Of a stretch of 64,000 nt of DNA, positions 23,410 through 33,383 are shown one piece after another. How positions within the stretch are numbered: the first letter of the stretch is position 1; every line of letters begins with the position of its first letter. The notes under the pieces were generated by a model that saw only the letters and a list, made by a program, of their open reading frames with translations, searched no databases and was not told where the DNA came from. This DNA is from Basidiobolus meristosporus CBS 931.73 (taxonomy: Eukaryota; Basidiobolomycota; Basidiobolomycetes; Basidiobolales; Basidiobolaceae). Location of the stretch: the NCBI GenBank assembly GCA_002104905.1, contig MCFE01000122.1, positions 62,001 to 126,000 on the forward strand. Reading direction: 5' to 3'. The translations under genes and the position numbers were made by a program.

Positions 23410-24627
23410 TCATCTTCTCCTGGGTTTTTTCCTCACAGGGATTACTACTGAAGCATTTGGTAGTGACTCACTTTGCACACCTATACTACTTCCTGGCTGA
23501 CTACCATCTTGGCTACTTGTGTATTTGTAGTCAGTATTTTGCCTCCAAATTGATGAGTGTAATGCTGCAGCTTGGCCACGCTGAATTGCTCCAACTGATC
23601 CAACTGAACCGGCCTGTAGTGCCAAGTGCTGACACGTTCTTTTACTTGCTAAGAGCTCTGGTGGTTGAGGCACTTGATGTTGGTCATCATCAGTCAGTTC
23701 ACCAGAAGTAACTTGCTGATGGTCAGGCAAAACGGCACATGCAGGCATGCCTTGACACGTTGAGATGGTCCTTGGCTGAGTTTGATGTGATGCTGCATGT
23801 TGACGCAACTTGGTCCGCTCCAATGGACTTGTGTCTAAATGAGCAGTTTGGCAAGTTCTTGTAGTTTTGCTCTGAAGCGTGCGCGTTGACCCAACCTGCA
23901 TTGACTTGATGTGGGGCGCTCTAGTAAAGGGTGTTGGCATGGTCTGGACTGGTGTGCACCGGCGCACTGTGGTTGCAAGAGATGGTAGGGAATCCAGCAA
24001 GGCGCGATCTGGACAATGTTGCTTGCGGTGTGTATTCTTCCTCCTGAAGCTCACCATCTGATTCCTTAAGGTATTCACTTACCCTCTGTCTGATACTTTG
24101 GAACTATTGCCTGGATGAGTCCTGTCTATATTGCTCTTGGAAGCCACTTAGCTCTACTAATATATCACGTAGTACATTAGTCACTTGAGGCAAAAACTCA
24201 TTCAAAATCTCTTTGGTTCCCAAAGTTGAGGCACAAATGGATGTGTCCAACCCGTACTGTGCAAATTGCACGCAAAATTGTTCCCATGCAGCTTCTTTTG
24301 AAATCCCCTCACTCTCAGCTCATTCTTGATTTCAATACTTGTCTTGTTATATATCTTCTTACATACATTGGCTGGCATCTTGATGTAGAACTCATGTCAC
24401 AGCTTTCTACTCAAATTCTTCCATCTTTGTTGACTCTCTGAAGTATCTAGTTCTGCCAGATTAATCAGTAGTGCCCAAATATCAGTATGATGGCTCATCA
24501 TAAACACTTGGGCCATACCAAAATCTTTTGGCAAGAACTCAAACGGATCCGACCACACTTGTGAGCTGGGGAATGGGTGTTGTCTGGGTTGTACTAAAGA
24601 TGAGTTGAGGCTTGGTATGGGGACCAT
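23410..24627 (-). pseudogene. Harbinger partner gene (unrecognised)
   Basis: Read from 24627 downwards: MVPIPSLNSSLVQPR start, a WALLINLAELDTSESQQRW segment, a TGA at 24397 that fits a decayed Arg codon (frame continues HEFYIKMPANV), then a frame change into ILNEFLPQVTNVLRDILVELSGFQ and a Thr/Gln/His-rich tail (23410-24078). PIF/Harbinger elements often carry a second, Myb/SANT-like DNA-binding protein divergent to the transposase. The position fits, but I see no clear Myb repeat, so the function is inferred from place only. Confidence 0.5.
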
Positions 24628-24984
24628 AGCAATGGATTTGGATACTTATACAGCAGTATATTGGCATCAACCTGGTCTTATATGATATTTATATGAAAAC
24701 TAATGTTTTTGTTGAATTTTCTATATATTATGCATGTTGCATCTTGGATTGCATTGACACTGATTAGATCACATCAATTGCAGATTTCCTATTTGATTAT
24801 AGACCTATGATTAAAGCATCAATAAAAGTACAAAGGCATTGTTTGCAATGATTTTTGCGACATAATGACGGGATACATGGCAATTGATGGAGATTTAACC
24901 ATAATGTATTAAAAATCAGATAAATAATGAGATTGCGCCAAATTGATTCAAACCGCCTCCATACAATCATCCACCAATTTTAAT

Positions 24985-25800
24985 ATGACTTACTCATCTC
25001 AATGGTCTTTTCTCATCAATCCCATCACTACCACTGGATTTCCTTTTGACACACTAGAGGAGATCTATTCCAAGTACTGAGGTCCATCAACCCCAATCTA
25101 CTCAAGGAGATCCCTTGTTAGGCTTCTCTGCTATTACAAGAACTATGGCCCTACAAGGTTTCATCCCACCATCCATGGCAACAAAAGTCCTAGAAGCTTT
25201 CATTCCCAGCTGACAGCAATGGAGGACCACCTTGCAGAGGGTATGAATGACTTAGAGCAAGCTTGGAATACTAGGTTCAGAAGCTCCAATAGACTTCCAT
25301 ATCCCAGAGTGTTCAGCAACAGGTTCCATATCAGGAGTATTTTGGATACCTTCCCAGTGAGGATTAACATACCTTCTAGAGGGAAGAGGCACTTTTATTC
25401 TGGCAAGTACAAGGCACACTGTGTGAAGTTTCAAGCACTGTCTGACATTGAGGGTAACATCATCTGGTTTAGTTGGCCATTTGCTGGAAGTAGGCACAAC
25501 AAAGCACTCTGGGTAGAGAATCATCCTGAATTCAGTAGAGGGGAGAAATGTATGGCAGACGTAGCCTATATAGGAGAGGATTGTCAGAGATTAGGATGTA
25601 TTACAGCTTTTAGGAAGCCCAGGAATGGTGTGCTTAGCAGGAAGCAGAAGCTCTACAATGAGATATTTAATCATTTCAGAGTGAGGGTAGAGCACATATT
25701 TGGATATCTGAAGAGATTCAGCATATTGGCAGGTAAATACAGAGGAAAGTCATATATAGGAGAAAACAGCAGAATAGGTAAAATAGTTGATACTTATTGA
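24985..25800 (+). pseudogene. PIF/Harbinger DDE transposase, single premature stop
   Basis: The frame is collinear from the ATG at 24985 to the TGA at 25800 (271 codons) with one internal TGA at codon 32 (25078-25080). Homology to the DDE_4 family is clear. Candidate catalytic residues are all present: D121 (ILDTFPVRI), D192 (MADVAYIG) and E236 (VEHIFGYLKRF), with the family sequence SWPFAGSRHNKAL between the first two. It catalyses excision and insertion. It is short for the family (usually 350-400 aa), so an upstream exon may be missing. An ATG at 25219 would give a 193-aa protein downstream of the stop that still holds all three residues. Confidence 0.82.
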
Positions 25801-25886
25801 TACACAGTATGTTCACACAAGAAGACATAAGACTTGTTCCGTTGGATGGTGCCACATTGAGCCATGAGTGCCAAATGATGCCACAG

Positions 25887-26848
25887 GGTATGATACAGTT
25901 ACTGGTAATTTTATTCAATCTTACTTATGTTGCTCAGAATAGTGCTTTCCTTGCTTTATTTACTCTTCACAATGCTCCAGACACATTTCTCTCAGTGTAT
26001 AGACTTGTTCTGTTGGATAGTGCCACATTGAGCCATGAGTGCCAAATGATGCCATAGTGTGCCAGAGAGGCCAAGTAAGCCTAAACTTAGCCACAGAGTG
26101 TGAAACATAGATCTGCATCTTCATGCAGAGCATCCCATGTGTCTCACCTATGATGCAGGAGAAAATCCATTTTTTGACGTTTTTTTGTGGATCAATATTG
26201 TGCAGGATGTGCAAGAGCACTAAAGGATTGAAGATATACATCTGGTACTCAATACCCATGGCACTCTGAATCTAGCTCCTGTGGCTTGTAACATGTCACA
26301 AAAATGCATGGCACTATCTTGGTCCACTGGTACTATCTGGCACCATATTTAACTATTAGCCCTAAAGTAAGATCTATACAAAGCACTTATAGTGCCAAAT
26401 AGTACCAGTGGACCAAGATAGTGCCATGCATTTTTGTGACATGTTACAAGCCACAGGAGCTAGATTCAGAGTGCCATGGGTATTGAGTACCAGATGTATA
26501 TCTTCAATCCTTTAGTGCTCTTGCACATCCTGCACAATATTGATCCACAAAAAAACGTCAAAAAATGGATTTTCTCCTGCATCATAGGTGAGACACATGG
26601 GATGCTCTGCATGAAGATGCAGATCTATGTTTCACACTCTGTGGCTAAGTTTAGGCTTACTTGGCCTCTCTGGCACACTATGGCATCATTTGGCACTCAT
26701 GGCTCAATGTGGCACTATCCAACAGAACAAGTCTATACACTGAGAGAAATGTGTCTGGAGCATTGTGAAGAGTAAATAAAGCAAGGAAAGCACTATTCTG
26801 AGCAACATAAGTAAGATTGAATAAAATTACCAGTAACTGTATCATACC
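25887..26848. repeat. 962-bp near-perfect palindrome (461-bp arms, 40-bp loop)
   Basis: The arms 25887-26347 and 26388-26848 are inverted copies with no length differences; every base pair I checked sums to 52735. They differ at only a few positions near the loop. The arms encode the same 99-aa frame on opposite strands (25960-26259 minus, 26476-26775 plus), which is a by-product of symmetry and not a gene. Within each arm lies a Harbinger-type end (AGACTTGTTC at 26001, mirrored at 26734). A transcript across it would fold into a long hairpin. Confidence 0.95.
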
Positions 26849-26961
26849 ACTGGCATCATGGTTGATATTATAGTGCTAGATAGTGCCGTAGAGTGCCAGA
26901 TCAATCCGGCACCATACACCGGCTGGCAATATGTGGCACTATCCAACGGAACAAGTCTTTT

Positions 26962-27537
26962 ATACTAGTGCCTAAAAATCAAGAGACACCAAAGATCTGC
27001 AAAGGCATTGAGTGCAATGATGAAGAGTGGGCTAATATTCAAGAGGCTGTTAGAAGTCTAGCATGCCATCACCTTAAGGCTGGCATACCATGGGGCCATC
27101 AGGAACTCAAGGCCAAGCAGAATGCACTTTACTTGTTCCATGAGCATTATCCTGGATTCAAATGGGCAAACAAATCTTGGGCCAGCATTGGGTATGCTAA
27201 GAAAGTATCTTAAGAATAGCAGAAACTGCCAAAGGCAGAAGTGCAAGGAAGCCATGACTAAAAACCAGCCTCTTCCTAAAGAGCCTGTTACAAGCAGGGC
27301 AAAAAGCTCCACACAAGTGTCAAAGAGGCATCAGGTAGTCTGAAGAATGCCAATAAGGGAAAAGCAGGCAGACACAGATGTGCCAGCACAACATTTATCA
27401 AGGAAAAAGTGTAGTGTTACTCAAGAAGCACTCAGTCAAAGTAGCAGTGAAGGACCTGGTAGTGACAAAACACATAGCTAGCTTGGGAGCCTGTCACAGC
27501 ATGGGCTCAGAGCTTGAAACAAGCAGGAAAGAAGCGT
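26962..27537 (+). pseudogene. CACTA companion gene, middle part
   Basis: Resumes after the Harbinger insertion with the PKNQE..KICKGIECNDEEWANIQEAVRSL segment and the YPGFKWANKSWASIG motif, then the K/R-rich region and the first repeat unit. It matches 58015-58600. It is cut by the LTR insertion at 27538. Confidence 0.8.
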
Positions 27538-28600
27538 TGTAGTGGGGTCAGAGTGACACCTGGTGACACATGTGCTCATTCACATATTTTCTACTTCCCT
27601 ATTTCTCTACTACACTTATTATAGTTTTATCTCAATTGTGATACTTGATCTGTACTATCCCATAAGCTGGCTGACTATCACACCAGCTTACCTTATTGCT
27701 TAAGTTATCCTTCACTTTATGTAAGATTCCTAGCTGAAAGTGCTCCTATATTAGGCAAGTATACATGCTAGTACTCATAACACATGACTAAGCTGCATTA
27801 CCATCCCTACCATTTTGATAACACATACGGTATCCCTATATTATACAGGTTTCAGATCACTGAACCCTGATTGGTTGGGTGTGCTGTGCCTATTAGAACC
27901 TTCCAGCCCCTACTTTGTACATTTTTACTCCTTCTGATGTCATTAAGTTTTCTATTTGACCACTGGAACCTTCTGGAATACCATGATTAGTAATCACTTT
28001 GCCAGTGAGAAAAGTATATAAGGGGGCAATCATTGAACAATAAATCATCATCCCTTTTATCAAAATACCAGCGTGTGGACCAGTGTGATCACTGCTACCT
28101 GCTGCTCCCTGAACTTCCAGTCCCAGACCACAGGTCACTCCCAGGAGACTGCACTGACAGCCAACTGACCTGGTAGGCATGGCTTGTCAGGATTACTCAT
28201 AGTAGGTATCTTTTATTATATTTGATTCTTTCCCAAGTTTGTTCTTGTACAGGCAAAGATACTTTTCTGTCTTTGTGACTATTGACCACAGCTGCATTCT
28301 TATCAAGTCCCTGCTGGTGGAGCTTACAGTTGTTTGACTTTGGAAGGTTTAGTGCATTTTCATCTCAAAAGAAGTTGAATCCAGCACATACTTATGTTCA
28401 GGTGCCAACTAAGTTGGGTTTATAGCTCTATGATTTTCCCTTGACAAGCTTGTGGCTTTATTCCCCATCACATTAGATTAGAGACAGAACCCTAGCTTTC
28501 CTAGAAAGTGTTTGCCAGAGGTTGTTGCACCCAGTGAACACCCCTCACTCATAACACTTGAGAAGTGTTAGACATATCTCTCCCTTGAACTATACACCAC
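27538..28600 (+). repeat. LTR of the 1071-bp family, copy 3 (with internal sequence)
   Basis: Begins TGTAGTGGGG and ends ATACACCACA, 1063 bp, diverged from the two solo copies. It is followed by TATTTTGCACCCAACATGGGG, which looks like a decayed primer-binding site of the common TGGCGCCCAACGTGGGG form (two CpG to CpA changes). It is therefore the 5' LTR of a truncated element. Confidence 0.85.
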
Positions 28601-28960
28601 ATATTTTGCACCCAACATGGGGGGGTGCATTTAAGCTCACTAGGACCCAACAAGATTTGCCAGAAGATTTGAGCCATTATCCACTTATTGAAAGGAGTAC
28701 CAATATTGTCAAGATTGCAACACCAACTTACCTACCCAAAATGAGCTCTATGCCATTACCACTCTCACATGGAGCCCCACAGTTTGATGGGAAGAATGTG
28801 GAAAGCTTTATATTCAAATGGAAGAGCACTGCAAGATGTGCAGCCTATCTGAACAAGAAATGGCTGAAGACTTCCCTCACTACTGCACCAATGATAGTTC
28901 CAATAAGCTTCTCAGACAAGGAGACATTCTCATTGACTGGGCCTTAATGAAGACCTACCT
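28601..28960 (+). pseudogene. gag: 5' internal fragment (Gag start) of the 1071-bp-LTR element
   Basis: About 360 bp of internal sequence. An open frame reaching 28947 contains HGAPQFDGKNVESFIFKWKS, which resembles the start of a gypsy-type Gag capsid. It ends abruptly where the companion gene resumes; there is no 3' LTR, so the rest was deleted. It is the only internal sequence of this family in the window. Confidence 0.6.
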
Positions 28961-28970
28961 ACAAAATGTC

Positions 28971-30200
28971 AGGTAGTCAGAAGAGTACCCATAAGGGACA
29001 GGCAGGCAGAAACAGATGCATCAGTGCAGCATTTGACATTTGACAAGATACAAATTGTTCAGTACAAGATGCACTCAGTCATAGTAGCAGTGAAGGCCTT
29101 GAAGGCAATAAAAACATCCAGCTTTCTCAGGAGCCCATCACAAGCAGGGCTGAAAGCTCCAAGCATGTGTCAAAGAAATATAAGGTTGCCAGGAGAGTGC
29201 TGGCAAGAGACAAGCAGGCAAAAATAGTTGCACAAGTATGGCATTCAACAAGGAGAAAATAAAATAGAATACAAGAAGCATTTAGTCAAAATGACATTGA
29301 AGGACTCAACAGTGATGAAAACCTGCAACTTTTTCAGGAGCCTGTCCAAAGCAGGGCTAATAGCTTCAAGCCAGTGGCTAAGAAATGTCATGTTACTGGC
29401 AGAGTGTTGGCAAGGGGCAAGCAGGCAGATATAGATGCACAAGTGCACCATTAATGAAGGATAAAACAGAGTACCATGCCAGAATCACTCAGTCAAAGTA
29501 GCAGTGAAAGACTTTGCAGTGATAAATATAACGGTAAAAAAAAGGTGTATCTAAGCCAGAGACAGGTAGGTGTGTGAAGATGCTGTAGTTCTCACCAATG
29601 AGCAATGCCAGCCCAGAACAAGTTGAATCCCATCATAGCCAAGAAGAATTACTTATAAATCATCAGCTGTTTTCTCATGTGCTGGAAGTGCAGCCAGTTA
29701 AGCTACCATCCAGTGGGGTAGATGAGTTTGCTGAGAGAAGCTATCTGTCTACCATGGCCACCATATCAGCCATGGTAGACAGAGTGGAGATTCCACTGAT
29801 GGGCAGAGTAACAATGCAAAGAACTCAAGAGACTATTGCTATGCCTACAGCAGAATTTTGCAACATTAATAGGGATATCAAGAGGTTGCAGCACTTCTTA
29901 AGAGCAGTGCTCCAGAAAATGCACTTGACTATTACAAGGATCTATTGCAAACACTGGCAGATGAGGTATCAGACCTTGCAGTGCTAGGTGAATACTAGGA
30001 CATATGGGAACCAGTGAGTTTACAGTGGCATAAAGCCACAGGGTTCCTGCCAAAGTCATGGAAAAAGGGCATTGCAGCAGAAATACTTATTGAAAGGCTG
30101 ATTATAATGTAGTTCATTGCAGAGTGTAGAGTTGAGCTTTATATCAGTGTTGGGTATAGAGACTTGTATAGGTCATTACAATTGGCAACTGGCAACCTGA
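28971..30200 (+). pseudogene. CACTA companion gene, repeat region and C-terminus
   Basis: Contains three or more diverged ~207-bp units (recurring RDKQAKI-like and SSSEGPGSD-like codons in shifted frames), then the KVDEFAE-type segment (29720) and the C-terminal EFCNINRDIKRLQHF segment (29850). More repeat units are present than in element E. Multiple frameshifts make it non-functional. Confidence 0.75.
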
Positions 30201-30215
30201 GCAAATATTTCCCAA

Positions 30216-32537
30216 AGTCTAGTCCCAAGATCTGGGAATAGCCTTGTGCTTATCAACAGTACCCATCAATGCTATTATGAACTTGTAGACCCATTTATAT
30301 CCAATTGGCCATTTCCTGTCTGGTAAATCTACCAGTTTGCACATTTTTGCCTTGATCAGTGATTGTTACCCCTCCTGAGTGGCTTATTGCCATATAGTAG
30401 CATCTTAACTCAGCATTGCCTGTTCCAGATTCTGAGGTTTGGCATATAAGGCCAGATAAGCTTCTTCATGATCATTTGATGTCTGCCACCTGGATCCAGG
30501 GGCATTTCTTATTCCAGTAGATCCCCTAGCTGCAATAATATGCTCTGATCTGGAACTGGTATAATTGTCCCACATATCTGGCTGAATTAGGTGCACATCC
30601 TCTTTAATAGTGTTGATTGCATTATGAAGGAGCTGGCCAATGCTTTCAGTGGCCTTCTGATCTGAATCCTCCTCAAATACACCATCCCTGCACTTGATCA
30701 GATTCTGAATTTTGCCATCATACACTCTTACCAAGTAGTATCCTCACAATCTCCAAGAAAGATACCTTTTCTACTCTTGGGTTCTAACTTTGAGCATTTT
30801 TTGTCATGGATGTGATAGAAGATTCCACTGCCAAAGATCCTGAGGTGCTGAAGGTCTGGTTTTTTGCCTGTATATGTGTCGAAGGGTGTAAAGTCATGTA
30901 GTGCTGTTGTTGGGTATCTATTATGATGTATACCAAGGTAGCAACCGATTCATCCCAACACTAGTAGTCTGTTACCTTATCATGAAGCGTATTTCTTCCC
31001 ATCTCTACTATTGTTCCATTTACATGTTCTGCTAGTCCATTTTGATGGGGAGTGTTTATAACAGTGGCCTGTTGAAGTATACCAATAGATGAGCAGCATT
31101 TTGCAGACTCTGTTGATCATTATTCCCGTCCATTGTCACTTCAGAGTACCTTCAAGTTACACCCAGTTTGTGCTTCTGCCATATTATTGAAGTTCTTAAA
31201 CATCTGTAAAGCCTCCTCCTTTGCTGGAGGAAGTACACCCATGTATATTTTGTCTTGTCACCAATAAATGCCACAAAGTATCTCTTGGCTCCAAAAGAAA
31301 GTGCTTGAATGGGCCAGCGTATGTCTGAGACACAATAGCCAATATTCCAGTGGTGCTAATGCCTCCTGAGTTCAGGAAGCATTACCCAGCTTGTTTGCTG
31401 TATAAACATCCCTTACAGACACTCAATTTGACTTGAATTATGTAATGCAAGCCCAAAAGAAGCTAATTTTTTACCAATTGGCTCATTTTCTGTTCCAAAA
31501 TGTATCTTAGCCTTGTATACTACATCCCCCAGTTGGTTTTTTCTGTTCCAGCAAGGATGGCATACCCAGGTAAAGTGATCTTGCATTGTAACTTGTATAT
31601 ACCAACTGATGTTAGCTTCCAGTGCAGAATTGCTCCCTGGATAAGTCTTTCTTACTGGAATAGTCTTTAAGTTGCTGAGCCACTCCTCAATACAGCAAAT
31701 ATGCTGTGATGCTCCAGAGTCAATATACCATTCATTACTTTGGCTACTTGCATTCTCTTGTACATTTACAATTTACTGTTTATCTGTGAATAAATGGTTT
31801 GCCTGCTCCAGTTTCCATTTTTGTGTGCTTTTTCTTCTTTTATTCTCTTTCCCAGTGTCCTGTCTTCTTACAGCAGTCACAGCAACAAGATTCTCTTTGA
31901 TTTTTGTTGCTTTCCCTTCTTTTCTGAGTGCTTGTGTGAGCTCAATAAAGCATTAGCTTCAATTTTCTCTTCTTGATCATTATGTCTAAGCTCTTCATGA
32001 AGATGTCTTCATTTTGTATAGTCTAAAGTCAGACTGTTTTCTCTGCTTTAAAAGACAGTATAAGTGCCACATACTTGTCTGGTAAGCTGCATGTGTCTCC
32101 ATTCTTGTATGAGTTATAGAATGTCATCATCTGGCTACTTCCTCATGGTAAAGAACTTTTGTTTTAAATGCAGCTTGCTTGATGTTGACTTTGAGCTAAA
32201 GATCTTCTCTAAGGCTACCCATGCTGCTTTGGCAGTATTTGAAGCAAGAATTTGTCCAATGAAGGAATCCTGCACACTATTACATATGGCATTAAAGGCA
32301 TTTCACCTCCGTCTCTTGAAACTTATCCACTTCTTCTGCTGTTCCTTTGGGCTCAACTTCTCTTCTTGTTACTATACCTTATAGCTTTCATTCCTTAAAA
32401 TGGATCTGCATCCTGATTCTCCAAAGTCTGAAGTTCTGACCTTCAAGCCTCTCCATTACAGGGAAGATGTTTGTAGTGTTCTGTTTGCTGGTAAAAGCCA
32501 TATTCTTGATAGATCAAAGCAATTGGGGCTCATAACC
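30216..32537 (-). pseudogene. Remnant of a second Ty1/copia family
   Basis: Reading the minus strand from 32537: primer-binding site GGTTATGAGCCC (32526-32537), Gag start MAFTSKQN..MERLEGQNFRLW near 32490, zinc-knuckle region near 31860, protease WYIDSGAS near 31715, integrase pieces with SDNGRE (31130) and TPHQNGLAEHV (31040), and the post-integrase VRVYDGKIQNLI region (30405-30734). The RT, RNase H and 3' LTR are absent, and the left end abuts a companion-gene relic. Many frameshifts. Confidence 0.75.
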
Positions 32538-32709
32538 TGTTGCAATTTGACAAGTAAACTGGATATGGGGAACCTATCAAGTTATAGTGAATAATAGTTG
32601 CACTATTGTCTATTAACAAGGAGGTTCAGTGTATATACCTTTGTAGAAGTAGTACAACTGTGACACCAAGTAAGGAGGGCTTCTCAACACTCAGGAGCAT
32701 TCTGTAACA
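32538..32709 (-). repeat. Candidate short LTR (172 bp) of the second copia family
   Basis: Starts TGTTGCAATTTG directly against the primer-binding site and ends at CTGTAACA, giving matched TGTTRCA/TGTAACA ends. No second copy is present in the window, so the outer limit is a guess. Confidence 0.5.
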
Positions 32710-32999
32710 GTTTCAGGGTTAGTAAATAGTGTTTGGTAAAAGTGCTGATTTAATCTTGACTGGAGGGGAATACTCATTGGATCATAGATCTGAGGAATGT
32801 AGTAAACTTTGGGCTGTAGTTTAGTTCTACAGTGGCCAAAATTAGCCCATAAATGTCAGGTAAATTTTTGGCTGCTGAATGATACAAAAATGTCTAATAT
32901 TACCACAAAAACATCTTGAATTTCAACATGGAATATCTTGTAGATCTGCCAAGTACTTCTGTTACTTGACCAATATTTTCCTTGTCACTGCTAACTTTA
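32710..32999. other. Unassigned sequence
   Basis: AT-rich, no ORF of note and no match to the other repeats in this window. It may be the continuation of an old element. Confidence 0.4.
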
Positions 33000-33003
33000 G
33001 TAT

Positions 33004-33371
33004 TGTTACAAGTCTTGGTATAAGAGTTGTAGAGGAATAGGGAGTTTAGCTAGTATTGTATTCACTAAAACTTGAACTGATTTTTATTGAGGTTCCAGCA
33101 GCTCCTTATATACATTTTGCCAGATCAATTGCTGACTAATTGTATTTCCTAATGTAGGTTGTGGCTGATGACTCATTTGATTGCATCATCATCACCCAAT
33201 AAGATCCTACTTAATATATCTATTTCTGTCTGATAAGGATCTGCTGATTCATTTGCTGACTAATGCTACTGATTTCATAGATAATACTGATGTACTGATA
33301 ACCTAAACATATACTAACTGATTTGACTAAAAACTGATCTAACTTAAACATTCAAGCGGCAGATCATAACA
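33004..33371 (-). repeat. Intact gypsy 3' LTR
   Basis: 368 bp, TGTTACAAG..CATAACA, identical to the partner at 37574. On the minus strand a purine tract (GTAGGGAAGAAT, 33372-33383) lies against its inner edge and overlaps the end of the polyprotein ORF. Confidence 0.96.
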
Positions 33372-33383
33372 TTCTTCCCTACT
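33372..33383 (-). promoter_or_regulatory. Polypurine tract of the intact gypsy element
   Basis: GTAGGGAAGAAT on the element's sense strand, immediately before the 3' LTR; the expected primer site for plus-strand DNA synthesis. Confidence 0.75.

Larger units (their letters stand above)
22668..26958 (+). mobile_element. PIF/Harbinger complex (4.3 kb) with foldback end
   Basis: Inserted in the companion gene. Left end AGACTTGTTCC (22668) and right end GGAACAAGTCT (26958) form terminal inverted repeats, with TTT on both sides (22665-22667, 26959-26961) as a 3-bp duplication. Excision restores GTGTTTATAC. Inside are a divergent gene pair (23410-24627 minus, 24985-25800 plus). On the right are further copies of the same terminal sequence at 25830 and 26001 (plus) and ending 26734 (minus), so smaller relatives have inserted into or rearranged the right end. 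Many GTGCCA/TGGCAC motifs are scattered there. CpG content is higher than in the neighbours. Confidence 0.75.

Noticed and set aside
22800-24960. ATTGCGCCAA at 22851 and 24936 as internal terminal repeats of the autonomous Harbinger
   Set aside because: The two copies are in the same orientation and have no matching target duplication.
25960-26775. Two identical 99-aa proteins on opposite strands as a duplicated gene
   Set aside because: They are the same arm of the palindrome read twice; no motif and no codon evidence for a gene.
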